Source of the DNA: Akkermansiaceae bacterium
GTDB lineage: Bacteria; Verrucomicrobiota; Verrucomicrobiia; Verrucomicrobiales; Akkermansiaceae
DNA length: 64,000 nucleotides
Assembly (NCBI GenBank): GCA_017798145.1
Contig: CP059069.1
Span: 543,226-607,225, forward strand
Reading direction: 5' to 3'
The notes under the pieces are model-generated. The model was not told where the DNA came from and did not search any database. It saw nothing but the letters and a program-made list of their open reading frames with translations. Of this stretch, positions 16,370 to 24,873 are shown piece by piece. Numbering within the stretch: position 1 is the first letter of the stretch; every line of letters starts with the position of its first letter. A program made the translations under genes and the position numbers.

Positions 16370-17848
16370 ATGAACACCGTTAACGAACCCACTGACACCC
16401 TGACAGCGCTCCAGCTGCACTCGCCTCCCTCGCCATTCGGCAAATCCGCAACCCCTGGGATAAAGGAATTTTACAAGACACTCGCGGGGGCGAATTGCGT
16501 CGATGACTCGACCATGGTTGGCATCATGGCCGGATTGGCCAGTGGCATCGCCGGGCCCCGCAATACAATCATTGAGTGCGCAGGACCCATGCGGGTGAAG
16601 GGCGCCGACATGATCCTTGTCGACGACGACGGTCGGGGCGAAGAGCTTGTCGAGAGGCTGTTGCTGCCGGCTCGGACACTTCAAGGCCACCTGATCAACC
16701 GGTTCCACTCCCTGGACCAGGGACTTCTCAGGGAGGTGCTTGGGATCGGCCCGGGTAAGGCATATTCGCGGGAAGCCCGTGCTGAACATATCGAGGCTAT
16801 TTTCGGCGAGGGAAATTACCCGGACGTCAGGCTTAGGGAAATCCTCACCCTGAAGACGGAAGTCCAAGACCCTGACCTTTTGAGGAAAGAACTGCTCGAC
16901 AGGCTGGATTTGGTGGTCAGACCAACCTTCCTCGTGGAATCGCCAACAGTGCGCGGCCTCGAAAAGATCGTAAGGACCCTCCACATGGCAAATGGCCTTG
17001 TTTGGGGAGGGCGCGATTTCACCGCCGACGACATGAGCAAAGCAGAAATCGGGAAGGTTTTGGGGCTTTTGAAAGGTGGGCGGGTGGATACTCCCCCGAT
17101 CCTGTGCGGAGGGCGCAAGGATTGCTCCCAACCCTGTGAAGTGTCATGGATCCTCAAATCCGGCTCCGAAGCCCTGGCGCGTCCGGAAGTGACTGCCCTG
17201 TTTCGGGATTCGCTGTTGCTGGAGGCATTGCCAGTGCCTTTGGATGTGGCTACGCCAGCGGATGAGGTAAGGAGTGCATACCATGCCTGGCAGAGGATCC
17301 TGGACATGCTGCTGTCGGAACGGCGCAAAGGGAATTCCTTTTGCCACGGGATCGGGGATGACCGGGCAACCCTGGAATTTGCGGAGCGGTATGACCACTA
17401 CATCCGGGATGCCCGGGAAAACGGTATCCGCTCACGCGCGGTCACCTTCCTCCCCAAGTATATTCTATGCCTGCCCGGCTTCATCGACAGCCATGCCAGC
17501 CCCCAGGCCGGCATCGACGAGTGTTTCCGCCATGCCGAGATCTTGGGCAGGCGTCACCAACGGCTTTGGGAGAGGGCGAGGAATCATGCCGAAGTCGAGT
17601 CGGTGCTCAGTCTGGCAAAAACGCTCCTGGAGAAAATCCGCTGCAAGCAACCCATTGCGCAGCGTGACCTGATCAGAACCTTCCCCACCCAGCAGAAGAA
17701 GCTCTACCTCCCCACCCTCGGCCTGATGGTGGAAGCCGGGGTCATCACCGAAAGCCCGGGAACGGTCTACCGTGTCGGGGCGGTGAGTGACGTTGAGAAG
17801 GCGCTGAAGTCGAGGATCGAGAACCAACACCTGAGGGCGGTCGCGTGA
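16370..17848 (+). CDS. DUF3987-like protein of the element with C-terminal winged helix (weak)
   Basis: A 492-residue protein sharing its plan with 10465-11838: an N-terminal MAGLASGIAGPRN segment and a DMILVDDDGRGEELVERLL stretch where a DUF3987 ATPase would carry its P-loop, a long central helical part, the SFCHGIGDDRATLEFAERYDHYI region, and a C-terminal winged-helix-like end (DLIRTFPTQQKKLYLPTLGL, then AGVITES and YRVG). It lacks a GKS/GKT sequence. Its stop overlaps a GTG start at 17845 (GTGA), so it is coupled to the next gene. A role in element replication or maintenance is inference. Confidence 0.4.
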   Translation: MNTVNEPTDTLTALQLHSPPSPFGKSATPGIKEFYKTLAGANCVDDSTMVGIMAGLASGIAGPRNTIIECAGPMRVKGADMILVDDDGRGEELVERLLLPARTLQGHLINRFHSLDQGLLREVLGIGPGKAYSREARAEHIEAIFGEGNYPDVRLREILTLKTEVQDPDLLRKELLDRLDLVVRPTFLVESPTVRGLEKIVRTLHMANGLVWGGRDFTADDMSKAEIGKVLGLLKGGRVDTPPILCGGRKDCSQPCEVSWILKSGSEALARPEVTALFRDSLLLEALPVPLDVATPADEVRSAYHAWQRILDMLLSERRKGNSFCHGIGDDRATLEFAERYDHYIRDARENGIRSRAVTFLPKYILCLPGFIDSHASPQAGIDECFRHAEILGRRHQRLWERARNHAEVESVLSLAKTLLEKIRCKQPIAQRDLIRTFPTQQKKLYLPTLGLMVEAGVITESPGTVYRVGAVSDVEKALKSRIENQHLRAVA

Positions 17849-19149
17849 GTGATAGCGGCGACAGCAGCGGGGGTTTCTTCCATTTGAGCCACCGGCATGC
17901 GGAGATGGAAGGGCTGCCCGTGGAAGTCATGCTGACCGAGGGCTTGCTCATGGGGCTGCCGTAGCCGGGCGAACGCCTTATCTGGAAGAGTTCGGCGAAA
18001 GCCGTACCTCAGGTCGGGAAGCCCTCGTTGACCTGGCTGGGGATGCAAGGCGAGTGCCCGCAATGGTTCCGCCGGTACTCGGAGCCCGTCATCGGGGCGG
18101 ACAAACGGGCATGCGGCATCTTCACCCAGCTGCTCAGGCAACAGTCACCGCAAGGCGAGCGCAGGACGCGCAGACGGCATGAGAAGGCTTTGGGTAACTG
18201 GATCCCCCATACATTTGATACCTTTGATCCGGATACGATCGCATTTCTTCGGAATCCATCGGGATTCATCTTGGATCTGGGAGAAAAACCGGCACAGGAA
18301 CAGGTGTCCGCCGCGGTGTTTGGCCGGGAGCGGATGGTCATTCTCCACGGAAAATCAGACTACAAAGGCCTGTCAGGCAGGAGCAAGAAAGCGACGCAGC
18401 TACGCTCGGCCGCAGTCAATGTCGGAGGAGGCCTGCGGGTCACCGTGCACGGCTGGTGCGAGAAACCGTCGTTCCGGAAGATCTGCAGGAAGAATCCCGA
18501 TATAGGGGTCGGCCTGTATGGTTGGCTTTTGCCGGCCACACCCCGGTTCGCGATCCCGCCCGGGGTGTGGACGAAACACAAGCTGATCGGTGGCATGTTC
18601 AACAGATCACTCCACCTGAGATACGTTGCCCCGCTATCCCCTTACTGCCCTGCACCCCGGGTATCGGAAATGCTCACGCATGCCGATGACGGTTGGAAGA
18701 TGCCTGCCTGGTGCGATCACCCGGCCATCAGGGATCTGATGCGCCCCGAAGAACAACTCGCATGGCAGCTTGCCGCCCAGTTCAACAATCTATACGGCGA
18801 CCTCGAACCCGGATCCACCCAGGAGACCTGGCTGGCTGAGGTCGCCGTGATGCTGTCCCACTGGGTAAGAGGCCAGCATGCCAATGAACTTCGCATGCTC
18901 TACCCTGGTCCGGATACCAATCCGGTTGATCCGATATCCTGCGGAATCGTTGACCAGCTGCAAGTGAGCCAGAAATCGGAGCGTGAGCTGGTAAGGGGAT
19001 TGCGTGGGGTGGCCACGGCGAAGGTGAAAGAGACGTTGAAAAGGATCCAGACCGAGGGCTGGGTGGAACGGTTGGATTGCAAGCGCTGGAAACTCAATTT
19101 CCCGGATCCGCCGAATTTGTCGGAAAAACTGTCGGAAATCCTTCCTTGA
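17845..19149 (+). pseudogene. Element gene interrupted by an in-frame amber codon (unknown function)
   Basis: A GTG at 17845 overlaps the upstream stop, and the frame runs to 19149 except for one TAG at 17962-17964. Coding character continues through it: 39 codons before the stop, then an open frame including PGERLIWKSSAK up to the ATG at 18028, after which 373 residues follow. A CAG-to-TAG change (LPQPGE) is the simplest explanation. The downstream part could still be made from ATG 18028. The C-terminus again looks like a winged helix (ELVRGLRGVATAKVKETLKRI, ending RWKLNF). The family is not recognised; it may be a partner of the DUF3987-like protein before it. Confidence 0.55.
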
Positions 19150-19714
19150 GGCCGAACCCGGAAAATCTTCTGAAAAGATCACTGACAACACTGACAACCT
19201 GAGGCACGCATGCGAGGCACTTCCCAAGGATTCAGAACTTGGGCTCACCAGGGCCATGGTGCCACGATCTTGGAAAGACACGCGGCGAAGAACGCTCCAC
19301 CATGAGTTTTAGCAACTCTCTGCTTTGGCTTGGATCGTGTTGTCACCAGTATTCGCCCGATCAACCGGATCACCCGGTTTTAAGGCGGTATCAGGGACGG
19401 TCGAGGATCATTGGCGATCCGCACCCAAACACTACTTATCCGCCCCGGCAGGAGGAACCGGCACGGCCACGGTCAGGATCGACATTATCAGGCTTACGAT
19501 CACTCCGTGGGAAACGAAATCATTCGACTCATTTCGAAGGCTTTACCCTTCCCACCTATCAGATTTCTCGCTTTTCTGCTGATGTGAAAGTTTTCTTGAG
19601 GAAACCCCGACCAGCCGCTCCCTGGAACGTCGATCCGGCAGCAGTAAGAAAATCGAGCCTTGGTCCAATCGGCATGCCTGTTTCGCGCCAGTCTCCATAA
19701 CTGAACGAGCCACC
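19150..19714. other. 565-bp gap before the defence genes, no gene recognised
   Basis: No open frame here has a recognisable motif; the longest (19239-19700) has a composition typical of chance frames. A tandem ACTGACAAC repeat lies near 19180. The promoter of the defence operon should be in this gap, but I cannot point to convincing -35/-10 boxes. Confidence 0.35.
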
Positions 19715-22700
19715 ATGGACGCCCTTTCCCTCCACTCCCATATCCTCGAAGGCTACAAGGATTATATCCAGAGCTTCATCGACATCCACGACGACGACAT
19801 CCGCGAAAAGGTCGAGGAGTCCCTCCGGACACGCAAGCTGTGGCCGGAACCGCTCATCCAGTTCAACCCCTCTTTCGAGAAGAACGGCTCCATGGATGCG
19901 CTGGTCGCGGATGGCACCCTCCACGCGGAGGTAGGCCGCGTCTTCAAGGGATTCTCGCTCTACTCCCATCAGATCGAAGCAATGCGTCTCGGAGCGCAGC
20001 CCCGCAGCTTTGTCGTTACTTCGGGAACAGGTTCCGGAAAATCGCTTACCTATCTCGGCTCCATCTTCAATCACCTCTTCCGCTCCGGATCGGGCAAAGG
20101 CGTTCAGGCAATCCTCGTCTATCCGATGAACGCCTTGATCAATTCCCAGGCAGAAGAGCTGAAAAAACTCTCCGATGCCTATGAGAAAGAAACCGGCACC
20201 GAGTTTCCCCTGCGTTACGCCGCGTACACCGGCCAAACCAAAGCGGAAGTGAGAAAGCAGATCCTCGATAACCCGCCGGACATCCTCCTCACCAACTACA
20301 TGATGCTGGAGCTGCTGCTCACACGCCATGGAGAGCAGGCGATCAGGGATTCGATTTACTCCTCGCTGCGGTTCCTGGTTTTCGATGAGCTCCACACTTA
20401 CCGGGGCAGGCAGGGAGCCGATGTCGGCATGCTCATCCGGCGTATCCGGGGCTGTTGCAAGATGCCCGTGACCGCCATCGGCACCTCGGCTACCATGGTT
20501 TCCTCCGGGAGCTACGACGACCAGCGCCGAGCGGTGGCCGCCGTGGCGGGACAGATCTTCGGAGAGCCTTTCACGCCCGAGCAGATCATTGGCGAGACAC
20601 TTGCCAGATCCTTGCCCGGATCCGAGACCTCGCCGGGTAAATCCGCCCTATCGGAGACCATCCGCAAGCCCATTCCCTCGGGTGCCGGTGTAGATGCCCT
20701 TCGGAACTTCCCGACGGCTCTCTGGCTGGAAGGTCGGGTCGCACTAAGCGTGGATCACGAATCCGGCGGTCGGCTGAAACGTGGCACTCCGCTCCAAATG
20801 GAGGAAATCGCCAAACTGCTGGAAACTGACAGTGGCAAGAGCGAAAAGGCATGCGCCAGTCATCTGGAATCTCTCCTGCTCTGGATCAGCGAGGTCAACC
20901 TCGGTCTCGTGAAGTCGGGTGAGCGCTACACGATCCTGCCTTTCCGCCTCCATCAGTTCTTCGCCCAGACCGGCTCCGTCTATGCCACCCTCGGACTGCC
21001 CGGAGCGCGCTTCGTTACGCTGGAACCCGGCGTCCATCACTCGGACAATGCGGGAGAACGGTTCATCTTTCCCCACGTCTTCAGCAGGGCTTCCGGGAAA
21101 ACTTTCATCTGTGTTTTCCACGACACGAAAAACGGAAGGCTCTTGCCCCGCGACTTCACCACCCAGGAGTCCGCGAGCGAGGAACGGGTCGCGGGCTACA
21201 TCATCCCGGGTGGTCTCGACATCTGGAATCCCGACGAAGATCTCGAAAATCTCCCGCCCGCATGGATCCAGAACCTCGACGCCAAGAAGGTAAAAAAAGA
21301 CTACGCCGACCGCATGCCGCAGATCGTCTACTATGATGTGGAGGGCAACGTGGAATCCGGCGATTCATCCCTGCCGTTCCACGGTTGGTTCATGCGTTCC
21401 GCCCCAAAGGGACTGCTTTTCGATCCCACCGCCGGCCTTTTTTTCGATGGCAACACCAACGAGCGCACCAAGCTAACCACCCTTGGCAACGAAGGTCGAA
21501 GCACCTCCACCACCATCACCTCTTTTCTCGTCCTCCGGGAAATGGCCGCTCGCGGATTCCACGTCAGGGATCAGAAAATCCTCAGCTTCACCGACAACCG
21601 TCAGGATGCCGCGCTGCAAGCGGGCCACTTCAACGACTTCATCCGCGTCGTCCGTGTCCGCGCCGCCATCGCGCGAGCCTTGTCTTCGGCACCCGGTCAG
21701 TCGCTCAACTACAAACAGATCGGTGAAGCCATTTTCCGGGAGCTGAAACTCGATTTCGCCAGTTACGCGCGCTCCTCCGACCCCAATCCGTTCCCCGCCG
21801 TCCGTGTTCAATACGAGGAAACCTTCAGCCGCTACCTGACCTATCAGGCCATCCACGATCTCCGTCGCGGATGGCGTGTCATCCTGCCGAACCTTGAGAA
21901 ATGCGCTCTCCTCAGCATCGACTATGAGCACCTCTCGGAAAACGCCGCGTACGAACCCGGCTGGGCAAACGTCCCCTATATTCGCGATCTCGCCCCCGCG
22001 AAACGCATCGCGTTCCTCCGCAACGTCCTCGATTACTTCCGCCTCGAATACGCCATCAACAGCCAGACCTTGCTGGAGTCCTCCCACCTGATCGAAGCCG
22101 ACAAGGAGTTCAGTGACAAACTCCGGAATCCATGGACTTTTGATGGCCCTGACATCTTCCGTCCGTCCTTCCTGCGCACCTGCAAGCTGAACCTCCGGGA
22201 AAACCGCAGCGGCTCCCTCGGCCTCGCCAGCGCCTTCGGCAAATACATCAAGCATTTCATCCGGGAGGAATTCCAGGGCACCGTGATGGATCGCAAGGGC
22301 TACGACGAATTCCTGCCCGCCCTGCTCGATGCCCTCTGCCGGGCCGACTATCTGGCAACCCGCAAAGCCCGCTCGGAAACCAACGAGGACGTGCCGGTCT
22401 ATCAGCTCAAGCTTGACCACATCCTCTGGCGTGCCGGCGACCGGAACACCGTGCGCAGGGACGAGGTGAAACTCCGCAGTTACCGATCCTACGGTGAAAA
22501 GCCGAACCACTTTTTCCAGACGCTCTACCTCACCGACTTCTCCACCCTCAAGAATCTCCGGGGCGCGGATCACACCGGCCAGCTCAAGAACGAACCGCGC
22601 ATTGAGCGCGAAGAGGAATTCCGCGCGGAATGGAAGTTGCCGGATGGCACCCCGGACGTTGCCAAAATCCGAACCGATTCGATCAGCGCGCTCTTTTGCT

Positions 22701-24868
22701 CGCCGACCATGGAGTTGGGAATCGACATTTCCAGCCTCAGCATCGTCCACATGCGGAATGCCCCGCCGAATCCGGCCAACTACGCCCAGCGCAGCGGTCG
22801 CGCAGGCCGCAGCGGCCAGGCCGCGCTCGTGTTCACCTACTGCTCGTCCTATTCCCCGCACGATCGCCACTACTTCCAAAACCGTGAAAAACTCGTGGCG
22901 GGGTCCGTCGAAGCCCCGCGCCTGGATCTCGCTAATCGCGAACTGGTCGAGTCCCACCTCAATTCCTTCGTCCTCTCCGACATCGGCCTGCCCCAGCTCC
23001 ACGACTCGGTCACGGACATCATCGAAATCGAACACCCCCAACTCCAGCTCAGGCCGGACGTCCGCGTCCGCCTCACGCTGGATTCCGCCACCCGAACGCG
23101 GATCGGAAATCATTTCCGTGCCCTGCTTGGCCCTCTGCATTCCCAGCTTGAGGCTCAGCGCTGGTTCACCCCGGACTGGCTGGACAAGCACATCGCCGCC
23201 CTGCCGGATTCCCTCGATCAATCACTGGCACGCTGGCGGACTCTTTACCGCGAAGCGCGCGCCAGCTTGAGCAAAGCCTCACAGAGCATCGAAAGCGGCC
23301 TGCTCATTTTTGGCAGCGATGAATACCGCCAGCAAAAGCGCCTCCAGGATCAGGCTTCGATCCAACTGAAACTGCTGAAAAACGAGAGTTCCGGCAACGG
23401 CACCGAGATGACAGAGTTCTACGTCTTCCGCTACCTTGCCTCGGAGGGTTTCCTGCCCGGCTACAATTTCACACGCCTGCCTGTCCGCGTGTTCGTAACC
23501 GAAGGCGACGGCGGCGACTACATTTCCCGCCCCCGCCTCGTGGCGTTGCGGGAGTTTGGCCCCGGCAACATCATTTATCACAACGGCGCGAAGTTCCGCA
23601 TCAATCAGATCATCCAACCTGAAATCCCGACCCAGCTCCGCACCGTCCGCGTTTGCACCTCATCGGGCTACTGGCTCGCCGATGCGGATAGCACTCTGAA
23701 TTGCTGCCCCTTCACCGGCGTCGATCTCACCGAGTCGAAAAACCGTGAGGACTTCATCGATGTTCTGCCCCTCACCGAGTGCAAGGCTGAGGTGCGCGAA
23801 TACATCACCTGTGAGGAAGAGGAGCGCCGCCGTCTCGGCTTTGAGATCGAAACCTACTTCTCTGTGCCCGATGGCGACATGTCCCGCGTGCAGCGTGCGG
23901 TTGTCCGCTCCGGCGGCGATGACCTGCTCAATCTCACCTTCATTCCCGCCGCCCGCCTGGTTCAGCTCAACCGCCGCGACCGTGGCCGCAAGGACGAGGG
24001 CTTCCCGCTCGGCATGAACACCGGGTTCTGGAAAAGCAACAACCAGGACACTCCGGCCAAGGAGGAAATCCGCTCCGTCCTCATCCAGACCCACTCCACC
24101 GCCGATGCCCTATACATCGAGCCGGTGAAAAGCCTCGGCCTCACCCGCGATGGAGTTCTATCCCTGATGTATGCGCTCAAACGTGCCATTGAGAACACCT
24201 TCCAGATCGAATCCTCCGAACTCGGTGCCCAACCCATGGGCGGTGCCGATACCCCGAACCTGTTCCTGTACGAAGCCAGCGAGGGCAGCCTTGGCGTCCT
24301 CTCCGAACTTGCCAATGACAAGGACGCGTTCCAGCGGGTCGTCGCCGAAGCGATCCACCTCTGCCGCTTCGATGATGTGACCCAAACCGAACGCGCCACC
24401 TACGACGACCTGCTCAGCTACTACAACCAGCCCCACCACCTGATCCTGGATCGCTTCTCGATCCAGGACGCCCTGAACAAGATGGCCGCCTGCTCCATCG
24501 AGGTTCGCACCTCCCAGAGCGGACTTTCCTACGACCAGCAGTTCGAGCGCCTGATGAAGGACAAGGACCCCAACTCCTCCACCGAGGAAACGTTCCTGAA
24601 GTTCCTCCACAAGGAGGGTCTGCGTCTTCCTGACGAAGCCCAAAAAGGCGTTCCCGGCATCTACGTGCGTCCCGATTTCTTCTACGCCCCGGACACCTGG
24701 GTTTTCTGCGATGGCTCACCTCACGACGAAACAAGGGTCATGGAGGACGACGACTCAAAACGTGAACTCATCCGCAACAAGGGCGACGAAGTCATCGTCT
24801 ATCATTACAAGGACGATCTCGCCGAACTCGTCACCCGCTATCCCGACATCTTCAAAAAAGTCCGCTGA
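19715..24868 (+). CDS. Large DEAD-box helicase with DUF1998-type C-terminal region (DrmA/MrfA/DruE-like)
   Basis: A 1717-residue superfamily 2 helicase. Walker A is SGTGSGKS (103-110), the DEAD-equivalent is DELH (224-227), motif III reads GTSATM, and motif VI is QRSGRAGRSG (~1024-1034). Between motifs III and VI lies a ~700-residue insertion. The C-terminal third contains a Cys pair (LNCCPF) and the EASEGSLGVLSELA segment of DUF1998. The order helicase then DUF1998 is that of COG1205/MrfA proteins, of DruE in Druantia, and of DrmA plus DrmB in DISARM. It is the first gene of the defence cluster and is followed after five bases by the SNF2-like gene. Probable ATP-driven translocase in anti-phage restriction. 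Confidence 0.7.
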   Translation: MDALSLHSHILEGYKDYIQSFIDIHDDDIREKVEESLRTRKLWPEPLIQFNPSFEKNGSMDALVADGTLHAEVGRVFKGFSLYSHQIEAMRLGAQPRSFVVTSGTGSGKSLTYLGSIFNHLFRSGSGKGVQAILVYPMNALINSQAEELKKLSDAYEKETGTEFPLRYAAYTGQTKAEVRKQILDNPPDILLTNYMMLELLLTRHGEQAIRDSIYSSLRFLVFDELHTYRGRQGADVGMLIRRIRGCCKMPVTAIGTSATMVSSGSYDDQRRAVAAVAGQIFGEPFTPEQIIGETLARSLPGSETSPGKSALSETIRKPIPSGAGVDALRNFPTALWLEGRVALSVDHESGGRLKRGTPLQMEEIAKLLETDSGKSEKACASHLESLLLWISEVNLGLVKSGERYTILPFRLHQFFAQTGSVYATLGLPGARFVTLEPGVHHSDNAGERFIFPHVFSRASGKTFICVFHDTKNGRLLPRDFTTQESASEERVAGYIIPGGLDIWNPDEDLENLPPAWIQNLDAKKVKKDYADRMPQIVYYDVEGNVESGDSSLPFHGWFMRSAPKGLLFDPTAGLFFDGNTNERTKLTTLGNEGRSTSTTITSFLVLREMAARGFHVRDQKILSFTDNRQDAALQAGHFNDFIRVVRVRAAIARALSSAPGQSLNYKQIGEAIFRELKLDFASYARSSDPNPFPAVRVQYEETFSRYLTYQAIHDLRRGWRVILPNLEKCALLSIDYEHLSENAAYEPGWANVPYIRDLAPAKRIAFLRNVLDYFRLEYAINSQTLLESSHLIEADKEFSDKLRNPWTFDGPDIFRPSFLRTCKLNLRENRSGSLGLASAFGKYIKHFIREEFQGTVMDRKGYDEFLPALLDALCRADYLATRKARSETNEDVPVYQLKLDHILWRAGDRNTVRRDEVKLRSYRSYGEKPNHFFQTLYLTDFSTLKNLRGADHTGQLKNEPRIEREEEFRAEWKLPDGTPDVAKIRTDSISALFCSPTMELGIDISSLSIVHMRNAPPNPANYAQRSGRAGRSGQAALVFTYCSSYSPHDRHYFQNREKLVAGSVEAPRLDLANRELVESHLNSFVLSDIGLPQLHDSVTDIIEIEHPQLQLRPDVRVRLTLDSATRTRIGNHFRALLGPLHSQLEAQRWFTPDWLDKHIAALPDSLDQSLARWRTLYREARASLSKASQSIESGLLIFGSDEYRQQKRLQDQASIQLKLLKNESSGNGTEMTEFYVFRYLASEGFLPGYNFTRLPVRVFVTEGDGGDYISRPRLVALREFGPGNIIYHNGAKFRINQIIQPEIPTQLRTVRVCTSSGYWLADADSTLNCCPFTGVDLTESKNREDFIDVLPLTECKAEVREYITCEEEERRRLGFEIETYFSVPDGDMSRVQRAVVRSGGDDLLNLTFIPAARLVQLNRRDRGRKDEGFPLGMNTGFWKSNNQDTPAKEEIRSVLIQTHSTADALYIEPVKSLGLTRDGVLSLMYALKRAIENTFQIESSELGAQPMGGADTPNLFLYEASEGSLGVLSELANDKDAFQRVVAEAIHLCRFDDVTQTERATYDDLLSYYNQPHHLILDRFSIQDALNKMAACSIEVRTSQSGLSYDQQFERLMKDKDPNSSTEETFLKFLHKEGLRLPDEAQKGVPGIYVRPDFFYAPDTWVFCDGSPHDETRVMEDDDSKRELIRNKGDEVIVYHYKDDLAELVTRYPDIFKKVR

Positions 24869-24873
24869 CTCCC

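Noticed and set aside
19239..19700. A small gene before the defence operon
   Set aside because: No motif, composition like chance frames; not supported.
21473..23221. 582-codon open frame on the minus strand
   Set aside because: It lies wholly inside the plus-strand helicase gene with clear motifs. High GC makes long antisense frames common; no family motif in it.
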